DNA from: Conus ventricosus
Taxonomy: Eukaryota > Mollusca > Gastropoda > Neogastropoda > Conidae
Assembly (NCBI GenBank): GCA_018398815.1
Contig: CM031628.1
Span: forward strand, 3,861,286-3,925,285
Direction of reading: 5' to 3'
DNA length: 64,000 bases
In this document: in pieces, positions 11,807 to 23,277 of the stretch
Layout: each line of letters begins with the position of its first letter
How positions within the stretch are numbered: the first letter of the stretch is position 1
Notes under the pieces: generated by a model
Seen by the model: the letters and a program-made list of their open reading frames with translations, nothing else
The model's database searches: none
What the model was told of the DNA's origin: nothing
Translations under genes and position numbers: made by a program

Positions 11807-12310
11807 GCTAGCTGGTAAGTAAGTTGGGGGGGGGGGGGGGGATAGGGCTAGGGTGTGGTATGAATGCTGTCTTTTAAACAAGAAAGTAGGATTTTTTTTT
11901 TTAATTACAAATGTGCACACACGAGTCAGTGTCTATGGAGACGACGTGACGATTGATTTGAAGATTCAGTATATGATTTCACTCATTTTTCAGTTCTAAC
12001 AGAAAAAAGGAGCAATGCCAAAAGTTGCAAAATATCTAATTTTAGTTTCCCCACGCCGATAGTTCGTCGCAATCGAGTAATATGTTAACATTGCTGCAAA
12101 CAGTTTCGTGTCGTCTTCAGCAGATCGGAAACTGTGATGATTGTTGATGGCATGAATCGTCCACAACACTTCAGCTTTTAACTTTTAAACACATCTGTCC
12201 CACTTGCTGTTATTGTGGATTGGCTGACGATTCTTACTGAGGAAAGGGTCTGACCTGATGTTGATGAATTTGATGATTGCCGAACGAAGTCCGTAAGACT
12301 AACTACCAGC

Positions 12311-12541
12311 CTACTCGCGTTTTCCAATTCCACATATTTTTCCTCTTTCCGTGACTTGCAACCGCGATTCGCCCACTGCCCGAACATCAACGGTCTTTTT
12401 GCACACTTTACGGAAAAACGCATGTTTGTTGTCTCTGCATTCAGTGATCCAGCTTCGATATTCTTCCTTCTGTAACCACAACGGATCAAATGCGCAATTT
12501 CCCTTAGGCATGATGACAGACGCAACAGTGTTCGCATTCAC
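12311..12541 (-). pseudogene. BED-finger N-terminus of inner hAT transposase
   Basis: Starting at an ATG near 12511, the frame has the family lead FDPLWLQKEEYRSWI, then KHAFFRKVCKKT and AVGESRL. The first zinc-ligand cysteine appears replaced by Phe (FFRKVC). The frame ends after a stretch that no longer matches the family. A second frame (12537-12178) reads the following Ser/Thr-rich linker, so at least one indel is present. Confidence 0.55.
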
Positions 12542-12870
12542 CGAAGATTAGGGAGCATGGCGCACTTTGTCGGAAGTCGAACTGCGCATGCGCAAACGAT
12601 AACCAACTATTGAATTGCTTCCCTTTGCTTGAAAAGCAGACGACACACAGAACGATTCGAGAGGCGAAAATCGATGTCCGAAGTCTTGTTCGCGTTTGTT
12701 CTCCGATTCGTCTTCAAATGTTACGGTCAGTTTTGGTCCGAAAACGATTTTTAAGGGGATTTCAAGGGATGGTAGGGATATCTGCAGTATTCAAGGGTTT
12801 TCAAGGGCCTTTTTGACCCAGTTGTATTTTAAAGGGTTTTCAAGGGTCTTCAAGGGGCGTACGAACCCTG

Positions 12871-13150
12871 TACTGCGTGGCTGGAGCACCAAGATAGCCA
12901 GCCATTCCAGTGGACACTATAGACACTTTGGGTGCCTGACCTGTGGGCATGTTCCACAAGGCCGATTACCGCTGGGGGGGCGCCTCGTGCAGACAGCGCG
13001 TCCTGCACAGTAGCCAGGCGTGAAGATGCAGCACGTTTGGATTGCCGTGTGGAATGCCTGACCGCGGCTGGAGCAGGGACCTTGCCTTTAAGGCGAGCGG
13101 TATCGGGGCACGTGCGACAGGTGTAACAGTTCCGGAAACCACGCTTGGGC
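12871..13150 (-). pseudogene. DIRS tyrosine recombinase, N-terminal part
   Basis: The minus frame here (within 13242-12850) has a basic, Ala-rich segment ending in SVYSVHWNGWLSWC, the typical start of a phage-integrase-like SAM/core-binding domain. It stops at the TACTG target site of the hAT and resumes at 10420. The upstream limit of the protein is unclear because it overlaps the end of the RT/RNase H reading. Confidence 0.7.
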
Positions 13151-14876
13151 CGGCCAGCGTGGAGCCACCAGAATAAGCGTGGCTGCATCTTCCCTTGCCT
13201 TGCGGAGAACTTTTCCCAGAATGGGGAACGGGGGAAAGGCATAGCCCGTCAGGCCGGACCAAGGGATGGACAGGGCGTCCACAGCCCACGCTGCCGGATC
13301 CGGAACTGGGGAGACATACAGCTGGAGACGGTGGTTGAACCGGGTGGCGAACAGGTCCACCTGTGGTTTGAACCATACAGTCCAGAGAGGTTCTAGGATC
13401 GAGTGGACGAGAGTCCATTCTGAGGGAAGAACCATGTGCGACCTGCTGAGGGAGTCCGCGAGAATGTTGATCTTCCCAGGAACATGCTTGGCCGAGATCC
13501 GGATTGATTGTGTCTCGCACCAAAGAAGAAGCTGTTCCGCCCTCAGGGACAGGGAGTGAGAACGCGCCCCCCCCCTGCTTGTTGATATAACACGCCACCG
13601 TCGTGTTGTCGGTGTTGAGGAGAATGTGTTTTCCTTTCAGGAAGGGAAGAAACTCCTTGAGGGCTTGGAACACGGCTTCTAGCTCCAGCCGATTGATATG
13701 CCAGGACCCCATCTCCGGGGACCATTGCCCGGAGGCCGTCAGAGAGCTGACGTGGGCACCCCACCCGGACTGGGACGCGTCCGTGAACAGGTCCTCCTGT
13801 GGAGGAGGGGGAGAGATGGGGACTCCCTGAGCTAGCCAGGACTGGGAGTGCCATTGTACCACCGATGACTGGAACCACTGCCGAGAGGGATCGGAAGGTC
13901 CCACGACTGCAGTGCCTGAGACCAACGCTTGCGAAAGAGGCGTTGAAACGGTGTTTGTGCAGACGTCCGAGGGCACTAAGGGGGCCAAGGACTCCATCAG
14001 ACCCAGAAGAGAGGCCAGCTTTCTGGCTGGCGCCTGATCCAAGGAAAGGAGGTGGGCCAAGAGGTGCTGGAGGCGAACCAGGCGCTGGCGGGTTGGAGAG
14101 ACCAGCCAGTCGGTGGTGTGGAAGGACATGCCCAGAAACTGAAACTGCTGCGACGGGGTGAGATCGGACTTCTCCTCGTTGCGAACGAATCCCAGCTGCT
14201 GACAGAGGCTTAAAACCTGTAGGGCTTGCTGGGAACACAGAGTGCTGGATGAGGCAAGGAGAAGCCAATCGTCTAGATAGGCCTTCAAACGAATTCCTTT
14301 CTCCCGAACGTGCAAGCGAAGTTCCCGAGCCACCTTCGTGAAAACCCAGGGGGCCGGGGCTAGTCCAAAGGGAAGAGCCCTGAACTGAAAAACACGGCCT
14401 CTCCACGCGAAGCGGAGGTACTTCCTGTCCCTTGGGTGGATCAAGAGATGGAAGTACGCATCCTTCAAGTCGATGGATACCACCCAGTCACCGGGATGCA
14501 TGGCATCGCGGACTGACATGGGGGTTTCCATCCGAAAACGGAGGACGATAAGAAACCTGTTCAAGGGCGAAAGATCTAGAACCGGTCTCCATCCTCCAGA
14601 AGCTTTGGGGACCACAAAAATGCGGCCATAAAATCCCGGAGAGGAATGGAAGAGAACTTCCTCTGTGGCTCCCTTGGCTAACAGCGAAAGGACCTCCTGG
14701 TCTAAGGCCTGAGAGGCAGCCAGATCCCGAGGAGGAGCGAAAGGGGGAGGGGAAGGCGTGAGAGGAGCCTTCACTGCACCCCAAGGAAGACGAAACCCCG
14801 ACCTGATCACCCGCAGAGCCCAAGGGCTTGCGGGAAGCCGCTCCCAGGCACTGAGGTGCCTGGACAGACTGCCCAC
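13088..14876 (-). pseudogene. DIRS reverse transcriptase / RNase H
   Basis: The frame from 14876 shows RT motifs in order: SIDLKDAYFHL (about residues 134-144), ALPFGLAPAP (167-176) and the active site YLDD (200-203). RNase H follows with FTDAS (Asp367), LELE (398-400) and NTDN (Asp423). At about 13566 a C8 run shifts the frame; the rest continues in 13435-13088 with the W-rich tail (LVAPRWPAQAW) usual between RNase H and recombinase in DIRS elements. The protein would copy element RNA into DNA. All catalytic residues are visible; only the homopolymer frameshift breaks it, which could be a sequencing error. Confidence 0.88.
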
Positions 14877-14915
14877 AGGACTGCCCTGGGGTGAAGTACC
14901 CAGGTCGGGGGCAAG

Positions 14916-16687
14916 TCATTGGGGGTGGGCCGTCGGAGGCGTGGGAGCTTTCGGACCCGCCGGCCGAGCCAGAGGCCGACCCCTGCTTGGTTGCCTGCCT
15001 CTGATCCCCCGGGGTCCAAATGACCGTCGTCCCTTGGGTTGAGAGGGACCCGGTGACGAGAAAGGCGCTGGCGCCTTGCGTTTTGAACCAGGGCGTGGGG
15101 GATGGGGGCCTGACTGAAAGGCGAGGTCACGCCTAATCTCGGCCTGGCTCTTGATGGGGGCCTGCACGTGATTCCCGAACAGAGACCCTGACTTGACAGG
15201 CAAGGCTCTTAGGGAAGCGCGGGCAGATGGAGAACGGGTCACAGAAGATGCCAAAAGGACCGCATCTCTCCTAGCCAGAACTGAGTTCAGATGGAGCCTA
15301 GAGAAGGCCCCAGCCGAATACTTAAGCCCTTCAGCCATTGACTGGATACAGGCTACCACAGCAGTTGGGTCCGCGGACTGGCGGATGGCTAAGGAACCAG
15401 AATCAGGATCCTTAAGGGCAGACACTAGTCCCCCTAGAAAGGAATCCATAACAGATATGGCCTCCAAACCCCTCCTCGCAGACTCTTCCCACTCCGCAAG
15501 GCAGCGCTCTGAGAGGGACACCTGCCTAGCGTGCGATTTTGACCTCTCCTGGACCAGGAGGAGGTCCTCCTGGGAGAGGGAAGAGTGGCTTCGGGGATAG
15601 TGTCATTTGCCAAGAAGGCCTCCTGAGAGGATGACACTGCCTCCGGAACCAGGGAAGCCAGAACAGCCACCGAGTCTTGGAAAGAATAAGAACCGGGTGA
15701 CTGGTCCTCATCCTCTGACTCAGAGTCCGCCAGGTCGGACCCACAGACCGATGGGGTGGCCGCCCCCGGCGAAGCGGTGCGCGGCGAGAGCCCTGAGTGG
15801 CCTGGGATGGCTGGTTCCCCAGACATACCGGGGGAGGGGTCAGACCCCGGAAGGGCAGAGGGAGCCTGGGAGGCAGATGCCTGCACTGGTGGAGGGCTGG
15901 GCATAAAACCCGGCCACCAGGGAAACCCGGAGCAGGGGGCTGTGGAAAGCCCATGGTCGGGGGATATTGCCATTGGGCCCATGGCGCCCAAGGCAAAGGG
16001 CCCTGACCCCATGATAGGGGGGCTGAGAATGTGGCTGCTGGCCCAACCTGAAAGTGGGGGGCCGAATGCGCCGGTCCCCTGAGGGGTGCTCGGGAAAGAG
16101 GGCGACACCCCGGTGGTCTGCCCAAAAGCAGAGGCAGACACATGAGGCGGGGGAAGGGAAACAACCGGGGGCGAACTAGATTCGAGCCCTTGAGCAGGAG
16201 TTGCTTCCCTTGGATCGCCTACCGGGCGAGGGGAGGGTGACGCATAGTCCACCTCATTGCCCGGCGCCTCCGTAGAGGGCCCGTACACCTTCGATTCTGC
16301 CATGGGAATCGAACTGTGAGCAGTAGAACCGCAGCTGAACTGAACACAGGGTGCACTAACGGATGCGACAGAACCGCGGCTGAGTCGCTCACCGTTATGG
16401 GGCAAAGGGGCGAGATCAGCAGAACCGCAGCTGAGCTGATCACCGCCACAAAATGAGGGTTGCGAGAAATGACTCGCTGTCACGACAACAGAACCGAAGC
16501 TGAGTTGAGGTGAACCCTCGGGAGAAAGTGACGCTGAAGGGAGAGGAGGAATTGGCGGGGCTAGAGACAAAGAGCCTGCCGGCGAGATGTGGGAATCGAA
16601 AGACGAAACCTTCTTAATTCTCGCCTTACCACCCAATCGCTTCACGTACGTTTCTCCCTTAAGTGAAAACATAAGCAAGGACACCAA
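14916..16687 (-). pseudogene. DIRS gag-like protein
   Basis: A 417-codon minus frame (16687-15434) begins with a basic N-terminus (VKRLGGKARIKK) and runs through a long Pro/Ser/Gly-rich region. A second frame (15521-14916) continues a helical capsid-like part (LAEWEESARRGLEAISVM) and a basic tail rich in Arg/Pro. The two belong to one protein with a frameshift between about 15600 and 15560. By position it is the element's Gag; Gag sequence is poorly conserved in DIRS elements, so the call rests mainly on order. Confidence 0.7.
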
Positions 16688-16794
16688 CGAACAGCAACAA
16701 CAATCGATCGATTGCGAGAAAAGTCAAAAATACTTAGCTGTCCGTGTACACGCGGCTTAACGGGAAAATGGCTGCCGAGAAAAGAGGACTGTTC

Positions 16795-16926
16795 TGAGCA
16801 TGCGCGAGGCACGAGGCCCTTTCAGGGGTTTTGTTGTCCGTACGGACTTTATTGTATACGGGCAGGGATAGCAAATTGCTGCCGCTTATTGCATTAGTGA
16901 GCCACGGTATAGTATGTGTAATTAAA
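16795..16926. repeat. DIRS right inverted terminal repeat (5' end of element)
   Basis: Reverse complement of the left terminal repeat, from GTTCTGAGCATGCGCGAGGC to GTGAGCCACGGTATAGTATG. It then ends in GTGTAATTAAA, an outer edge found also in the internal complementary region. hAT sequence (CAAGGACCTTTAAAGG) resumes at about 16926. Confidence 0.85.
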
Positions 16927-16965
16927 CAAGGACCTTTAAAGGACTTATCAGGACCTCAGGTCACT

Positions 16966-17379
16966 TTAAAAGGACTTTCGCCTGAATGACTTGATAGTAG
17001 AAACTGCAGAAAGAAATTCTTCTATCTTCCACCCAGTTGCTTCACAGCCTGTGCAAAAGGCATTGTGCACAGTGTGTAGGCCACAGCTTATAACATGCAG
17101 CAAGGAAACCTCATGGTTGTCTTTGAGGTCACAACTGATGGTGTTACAGACTGTCCAAATCACTTTGGGCCCATCTATGCAATGCTGTAAAAAAAAAAAG
17201 TCACTCTTTTTCAGATTGAAATCTTTGCAAACAGACTGAAACTTGTCTGTCATGTTCTTTCTGGCCAAAGACTCTGATGTCAAATAATGTGTTTTCACAA
17301 CATAATCCTGCCAGATGCAGATCATAAAGTCCATTTGCTTCATGTGGTTCTGCTTGTACAAAGACTTGTCGAAGAGCAA
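16966..17379 (-). pseudogene. hAT transposase catalytic-core fragment (outer copy)
   Basis: A 137-codon minus frame containing LTSESLARKNMTDKFQSVC, CIDGPKVIWTVCNTI and the strongly characteristic SCGLHTVHNAFCTGCEATGW. This is the RNase H-like core region of a hAT-family transposase (xDGP... and CGLH.xHxAF). It ends shortly before the DIRS insertion. The same stretch around 17287 recurs near 28576 in the partial copy beside the gap. The C-terminal half with the dimerisation region is absent, so the outer hAT was already deleted internally. Confidence 0.75.
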
Positions 17380-17858
17380 AACATGTCCAAGTTGAGAGGA
17401 AGCCTTGACATTCTTTTGCAGCAGTTAAGAAAATCGGGAATCAAACTCAAATGTTGTCAGGTATCAGCATCTTGTTTCCCCACATTTAAATCTGACAGCT
17501 ATGTCACTGTCTGGGAACACTGATCTAAACAATTCTCCGCTCTGTTCAGATGATTTATAACTGTAGTGGCAGTCAACAACTTTCAATGCCCGCATCACCT
17601 CAGACTTTACCTGATCGTTGTCAAGATTGCTACTAACCCTCTCTCTCTGTGGCTGGACTTGAGCTGCTGGACATTTACTGCTTGCACTACACTGCTACAG
17701 GTACTGGAAGTGGCTGTACTTAATATGCTACTTTTTTTGTTGTAACAGACGTAGAAGGAATGACAAAGTCAGTCATGCTGCATCTGGTATCTGCCTTGAA
17801 TTTTCATTCATTTTACTAATGTCTGTCACTCTCAGCGTGCTGCCTAAGAACACTCTCG

Positions 17859-18387
17859 CAGGCATGCCTACCCCAAAATTTGCTTTCAGGAACAATACAG
17901 ACAAAAATCAGGGACAAATCTGTAAAATCAGGGACAGAACAGTGTCAAGATAGACAAAACTCCTTTCCTCCCTTGTTGTAGACAAGGCCACTTTTCCGAG
18001 AATGCTTTTTTGAAGACACAACCTCGCTTCAGGGTCGTTTTTCTTCTTCTTTTCACTCCTTTCTGACCCATCCGAAGAGTCAGAAGCCGACTCTGTGTCG
18101 ACATCATGTCTCCTCTTCGACGCCATGGTCTGACTTGAAAGTGAAAGCGAGATGGGTTTTTTTGCGCACATGCAATTTACGTCTACTCACTCCAGCAGAC
18201 GATATTCTTGGCTCAATTCTGTGCAGCAAGATAAGAACAGCCTTTTAACTCCCTTTTTTTTTTTCCCGGGACGCCCGATTTTTTTCCCCGGGACGCGTGT
18301 TGCAAATCCGGGATTTCCAGGACAGTGGCTTCTAAAATCAACTTTCTGGGACAAATCCCCGATGGTCAGGGATGGTAGGCATGCCTG
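17859..18387 (-). mobile_element. 529-bp hAT derivative with 6-bp target duplication
   Basis: CTCTCG at 17853-17858 and 18388-18393 flanks termini CAGGCATGCCTACC and GGTAGGCATGCCTG. It sits inside the BED-finger coding region of the outer hAT; deleting it plus one CTCTCG restores a continuous CxxC...H...H finger frame, which proves the edges. It carries only a transposase N-terminus on the minus strand (from about 18126: MASKRRHDVD, then a Ser/Asp/Lys-rich run). The termini resemble those of the hAT at 30179-37926, which also has a 6-bp duplication. Confidence 0.85.
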
Positions 18388-18530
18388 CTCTCGCCCAATG
18401 ATGCCAGTTTTAATGAAACTCCACAAAGAAGGCTGCATGCAGTATGCTTGTCAGTCGCATCCTTCCCAACCCACTCACAAAAATCCTTCGAAGTTAACCA
18501 TGCGTCTTGAAAGGAACACTTCGATGGCAT
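18388..18530 (-). pseudogene. BED-finger start of outer hAT transposase
   Basis: ATG at 18530 opens MPSKCSFQDAWLTSKDF, then a Trp, KHTAC and the second cysteine, then LASLGE. The frame is cut at 18388 by the 529-bp hAT and picks up the two finger histidines just beyond its other side (below 17853). Confidence 0.7.
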
Positions 18531-19635
18531 TTTGAAATTTCAGTGCAGCATATGAACACAATCTTCCAGACAGTAAGATACACATCTATTAGTGCAGCAT
18601 ATGAACACAATCTTCCAGACAATACGATATGCATCTAACAATAGCAGGCCAACCACAATGCAGGAGGATGGCAAAGTCAAAACTTTCTTTCTGAGTGCTG
18701 AGACACGCAGCATGTAACTTTTGTCTGATGCCATTCATTACAATTATTGGCAAGCTCAGAAGCCACCATGTTCTATACCTATATCAATCGTAAATAGTTT
18801 TTTTTTTCTTATCTTAAAAAAATTTCTGTACACTGAACATGACATTTTCACGATTGAATTTTTTTAACAAAAATGGACTCGGCAACATGCCGTGAATGTT
18901 AGCACCGTGACTTCGCGCCAAAAGAGGCTACATCAGCCTCAGAGAAATGTCCCAGCCTGTGAGTGACGTCAGCCACTTTGCAACATCATGCCTGGCTAGC
19001 TTTTTCGTCTGCTGCAGCACTATATCGCGCAGGCTGTAACTTGCTGAATTACGTTTTTAATTGTCAGATTTTTTCTTAGTTTCTTTCTCTCATTTTTCAA
19101 TTTAAAAGGACTGAACAGTACCTTTCACAAATCAAAAGGACCTCTGATAACCTAAAAGGACCTACTTGTTAAATTAAAGCACTTAAAAGGCCTGTTGACC
19201 AAAATCCAATTCATAAGGCCCGTACGAACCCTAATTAAGGATGCAGCTTGTTGAGGCCATTGATGTGAGTGTATTATTATTTTGTGTGCGTGTGTGTACG
19301 CGCGCGTTGCGCGAGCACGTGTGCACCTGCAAGCATGTATGCATGTGTGTGGCATTAGGATATCAGAGAGACAGAGTTACTGTACCTTTGTGAACATGCC
19401 AGTTCCAAGTATTAATGCGAGTGTGTTAGATCATATGCGTGATCTATTACAGTTACAGTAAACAGTTGGGACCCTGGTTATCGACCTGATCCCTTCTTTT
19501 TGCATTTTTAACCTTCATTTTTGCGTATCTTACTGTGAGTGTTGTGGTCGTGTGGATGGGAATGCATGCACCTCCAATTCTTAACACCAGTGCTCTACCA
19601 GACCACTACTCTACTCCAGACAGCTGACTGATTAC

Positions 19636-19854
19636 CTGTGCCACTGAAGTGGTGGATGTGACAGGAGGTGAACGGTTGGTCGGGATCACGGGGGGACAGC
19701 TGAGCCTTGTAGGCCCCCTTGACCATCAGCATGGACACAGGCAGTTTAGCCAGGACCTGGTCAGTCAGCTGACCCACCAGACTGAAGTTGCAGCTGGACA
19801 TGCAGTCTGGCTTGTCTGCCTCCTCTGTAGGCCAGTGACACTCGAGCACTGTAT
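19636..19854 (-). CDS. Exon B (left copy): Ig-like domain, second half
   Basis: The acceptor is CTTCCACAG before 19854 and the donor GTAATC after 19636. The exon is 219 bp (2+216+1), phase 1 at both ends, the same length as its paralogue at 43618-43836. Residues start VLECHWPTEEADKPDC, run through NFSLVGQLTDQV and end YKAQLSP...FTSCHIHHFS. The C-x-W, the hydrophobic/Tyr strand and the final C-x-I/V strand fit an Ig-type beta sandwich with a disulphide. Frame is fully open and differences from the paralogue are mostly substitutions. With exon A it would form the ectodomain of a cell-surface protein. An N-glycosylation motif (NFS) is present. Confidence 0.78.
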
Positions 19855-20579
19855 CTGTGGAAGACATGAGGAGATTGTGAATGTGAGGGAAGAGGTTGGG
19901 GAATGACGTGGGGGGAAGTACAACATAAAAATGAGTATTAGAAAAGAGGAATCGACCAGCACAGAGCTGCCTCAACGTGGGGATTCACACAGACAACTGA
20001 TGCTTTTAGGATAAAGCATTACTCCTGAAAAAAAAAAAAAAAAAAAACCCATCAAAGAAGACATGGATAAAACTAACCAACAGAAACTCCAGAAAAGAAA
20101 CGATGTAAACACAGTTGGCAACAAATTGTCCCTTCTCTAGGCACCTCCTTCACGTCCCTTGGACCAGGACACCATCACTGGACAGAAAACAAACAAACAA
20201 AAGAGGAGCGGACGGGCTGGAGGGCAAACAAACGCAATAATACAGCAGATCAGACCAACCAGCACATATGGACAATACTGTCACACACACAAATATATAA
20301 CAGACAGACCAACCAGAACATTATGGATGACACTGTCAGCAGTGAAAATGTCCATATGAAACCTGCAGAGACATCACCACCCACAGCTTGCTGACATGAA
20401 CCCCTCAGGTGACTGTACCAGATGATGTGGAGGATGTGAAGCAGCAGCCGTTCTCAAACAGAAGTCTGTAGGGATTAGTACAAGAGGACTAGCTGAAAGC
20501 TGAATGCTCTTCACATGACCACAGATGAAGAGAGAAATAGAGGAGAAAGGGAGAACAGCATGAGACATATGAAGCAAGC

Positions 20580-20835
20580 CAGAGAGAGAGAGAGAGAGAG
20601 GAGAGGAGAGGAGAGAGAGAGAGGAGAGAGAGAGAGGAGAGAGAGAGAGAGAAGACAGAGACAAAGAAAAGAGAGGGAGAATGGGATGGGGGGGGGGGGG
20701 GGGGGAGGAACTGAGAGAGACAGACACTGAGACAGACAAGACAGAGAGACAGACAAGACAGAGAGAGAAAGACAGACAGAGACAAAGAAAAGAAAGGGGA
20801 GAATGGGAAGGAGTGGAGGAAACAAAGAGAGAGGT

Positions 20836-20874
<39 letters not shown>

Positions 20875-21130
20875 GGGGAGGGGGACAGAGAAAGGTGTGA
20901 GAGATCTTGAGGAAGAGAGAGAGAGAGAGGGGGGGGGGGGGGTAATGGAGGGAGAGAGACTTGAGGAAGACAGAGAGGGGGAGTAATGGAGAGAGATCTT
21001 GAGGAAGAGAGAGAGGGGAGTAATGGAGAGAGATCTTGAGGAAGACAGAGAGGGGGAGTAATGGAGAGAGCTCTTGAAGAAGCAAGAGGGAGAGCATAAT
21101 GGAGGGAGAGAGAGATCTTGACGCTCTTGC
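20580..21130. repeat. GA-rich and poly-G low-complexity block
   Basis: About 550 bp of (GA)n with embedded G runs (20688-20705, 20837-20873, 20930-20942) and a repeated GGAGTAATGGAGAGAGATCT module at 20950-21120. Every long ORF here is low complexity. It lies in the A-B intron, where the right copy has a shorter TC tract. Confidence 0.9.
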
Positions 21131-21387
21131 CTTTGTTTCGCCCGTATCCAGCCATTCTGTTTGTCTCCCTGGTGTTTATCAAGGCTGAACATGCCACGTT
21201 ACTTTCCCTCACACACTATTACCTTGTTTTAAGTCAAGGCTGGCAAAAAATAAAATGGGCATCCCTGAGAAAGCGCCCAATGAAGTCTTAGTAGTATGGA
21301 GTGTGGGAAATGATCTATTCACAAAAACTGGGGTCGTGAACTAACTGTATTCCATTGCTGCAGACACCATCGCCTTAATTCTGAAAA

Positions 21388-23124
21388 TGGCGTCTGCTTG
21401 TGCTTCTACTGACTGCAATTTTTTTGATTATACAAAAGAAGAGTTGTATGAAATACTGCCAGAAGTAGAGAGATAGGAAAGAGAGGAGTTAAATGAAAGT
21501 GATATGGACGTGGGAGAGGGAGAAGAAAGTGATGAAGATGACGATGTTCCTTTGTGAAGATGATGTTGCTTTGTCTGCGTTTGTGACCACGTGGCAACCG
21601 GCGACTTCTGCGCCCGTGGTTCAGCTTTTTGAGGAGGAGACTGGGCCAGATCATGATTTGCCAGACACAGCTACACCTCTGGATTGTTTTTTTTCTCTTC
21701 CTGCCACAGTTGTTTTTTTACTACAGCTGCTGACCAGACGAACCTGTACGCCAGGCAGCAGATGGCAAAGCGGGGACAACCTGACCCACTTTGGCAGGAC
21801 ACGACACCTGTGGAGATATATGCATACTTAGCTGTGCTCATCATGATGGGAATCAAATGTCTGCCAAAACTCTGGTGCTACTGGTTGACTGATCTTCGAT
21901 TTTAGCCAGTCCTGGGTCAGTGGGGTGATGTCAAAAACAAGGTTTCTCAAGCTGAACCAGCATTTCCACCTGAGAGACGCACAGAACACACCTGGCCATG
22001 ACAGTCCTGAGTACACCTACTGTACAAGATTCAGACCTTCCTCGACTTCTTCTGCCCTTGTTAAAAAAAAACTTCAAGCCAGGCCGTGACCTTTCTATTG
22101 ACGAAGCCATGACAGGATTGAAAGGTAGAGTATTTTCAAACAGTACATGCCGGCCAAACCAACGAAGTGGGGCTTAAAGGTGTGGGAGATGTGCGACGCC
22201 GACACTGGCTACTGCATCAATGTTGACATCTACACAGGCACACACAGTCGCACTATCACAAATGTACCCCTTGGATACTGAACAGTTGAGAAAATGGCTT
22301 CAGAGTACCACGGGCAAAACCAGCACCTGTACTTTGACCGTTTTTTCACCTCTGTGCCACTCATGCCACACCTGTCACAACACGGGACACACGCCTGTGC
22401 CACAGTGATGTCCAACTGCAAAAGACTTCCGGAGGAGGTGACCAAGGCTCACCTAAAACAACAAGGAGAGCTGATTCAGTTGCAGAAGGTGCCCCTGATG
22501 GCGACAGTGTATAAAGATGAACGCCCTATCTACTTCCTGAGCACCAACCAGCCACCAGGTCAGACAACACCTGCACCTGGACAGTGACAACAGGCTGCAA
22601 CACCATGTCACTGAGGCCGACCACCACAACATAGGAGGGTGGACAAGTCTGACCAGCACAGGGTTTACTACCCGGTTGGCCATCAGAACAAGAACTGGTG
22701 GCGTTACCTCTTCCATTCCCTTATCAACCTCATCATCGTGCAGGCCTACATCACCTGGCAAAGGTCACCCCACACCCCGACACCCAAGAAGACCTATTAT
22801 GACCCCACCTGTGGGTCAGGGCTGACATGGCTGAACAGCTCCGTGCTGGCTTCACCAGCAGGAAGAAGAGTGCTGGAAGACAGTTAAACGTAGCAGAGGC
22901 CCCCATTGCAAAAGAAACAACTGACCACCATAAACAGGTGAAAACTGAAGGAAGATAGCGCACCTGCCGTCAGTCTGTTAATGCGAGTTGCAAGACAGCC
23001 AAACGCTGACAACCTGAGACCTCCTTCAAGTGTTCCTTCTGTGACGTCCCTCTCTGCCATCACAATGACTGTTTCCGTGACTACCATGTGGCAAATGTGG
23101 TTGAAACCATGGATCACGAATAGT
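21388..23124 (+). pseudogene. piggyBac transposase remnant
   Basis: From ATG 21388 an acidic N-terminus (GEGEESDEDDD) leads into family motifs in changing frames: TNLYARQQ and EIYAYLAVLIMMGIKCLP (about 21735-21870), then HLYFDRFFTSVPL and GTHACATVMSNCKRLPEEV (about 22320-22440), then MDKSDQHRVYYPVGHQNKNW (22639-22698), and finally a Cys/His C-terminal finger CSFCDVPLCHHNDCF near 23030. This is the PGBD4/piggyBac order. Stops and at least five frameshifts make it dead. I could not identify terminal repeats or a TTAA pair with confidence. Confidence 0.82.
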
Positions 23125-23244
23125 GTTTTACGATCCTGGTGACATGTGACAATGGCGACACCTTCCTGCTGTGTGTGATCAGACACCACATTAGTGTGTA
23201 AAAAACGGATTTTACTTCTTTCTGTGACTGTGTGTATATACTAG

Positions 23245-23246
23245 GG

Positions 23247-23277
<31 letters not shown>

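Larger units (their letters stand above)
10421..12870 (-). mobile_element. hAT element inserted in the DIRS recombinase gene
   Basis: TACTG at 10416-10420 and 12871-12875 is a perfect 5-bp target duplication. The termini are CAGGGTTCCCAC and CGTACGAACCCTG. Removing the element and one TACTG joins the recombinase frame across the site, which confirms the boundaries. Remnants of the same transposase family as the outer hAT remain: a BED-like finger on the minus strand at about 12511-12311, and an FDESLNKDLKQKQLDI segment (about 10760-10700) that parallels FDKSLYKQNHMKQMDF in the outer copy. Over 400 bp of (GT)n and a GA tract have expanded inside. Confidence 0.9.
9103..16926 (-). mobile_element. 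DIRS-type tyrosine-recombinase retrotransposon
   Basis: The coding order on the minus strand is gag (16687-14916), RT/RNase H (14876-about 13090) and tyrosine recombinase (about 13150-9472, split by a hAT). The ends are inverted repeats (9103-9290 and 16795-16926). An internal complementary region at 9345-9437 joins copies of the two outer ends, as in DIRS-1, where it templates circular replication. DIRS elements integrate by recombinase and leave no target duplication; none is seen. Frameshifts in gag, after RNase H and in the recombinase, plus the hAT insertion, make this copy inactive. Its GC content is higher than that of its surroundings. Confidence 0.9.
9073..19233 (-). mobile_element. 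hAT element (5-bp target duplication) split by a DIRS retrotransposon and a small hAT
   Basis: ATTAA at 9068-9072 and 19234-19238 brackets the element. The left terminus CTGGTTCCCAGG is a decayed form of CAGGGTTCCCAGG seen intact at 28083; the right terminus is CGTACGAACCCTA. The pieces left and right of the DIRS join to match the 28083 copy (GCATGAAGC... then AAGGACCTTTAAAGG), which shows the DIRS inserted about 30 bp inside the hAT 3' end. Transposase remnants read on the minus strand: a BED finger from 18530, interrupted by the small hAT at 17859-18387, and a catalytic-core piece at 17379-16966. The element fills most of the B-C intron of the left receptor gene. Confidence 0.8.

Noticed and set aside
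11350..11818. Cys/Val-rich 130-150 codon proteins
   Set aside because: They are translations of (GT)n and recur in all frames.
21388..23124. Domesticated piggyBac-derived host gene
   Set aside because: Multiple stops and frameshifts across the conserved core argue for a dead element.
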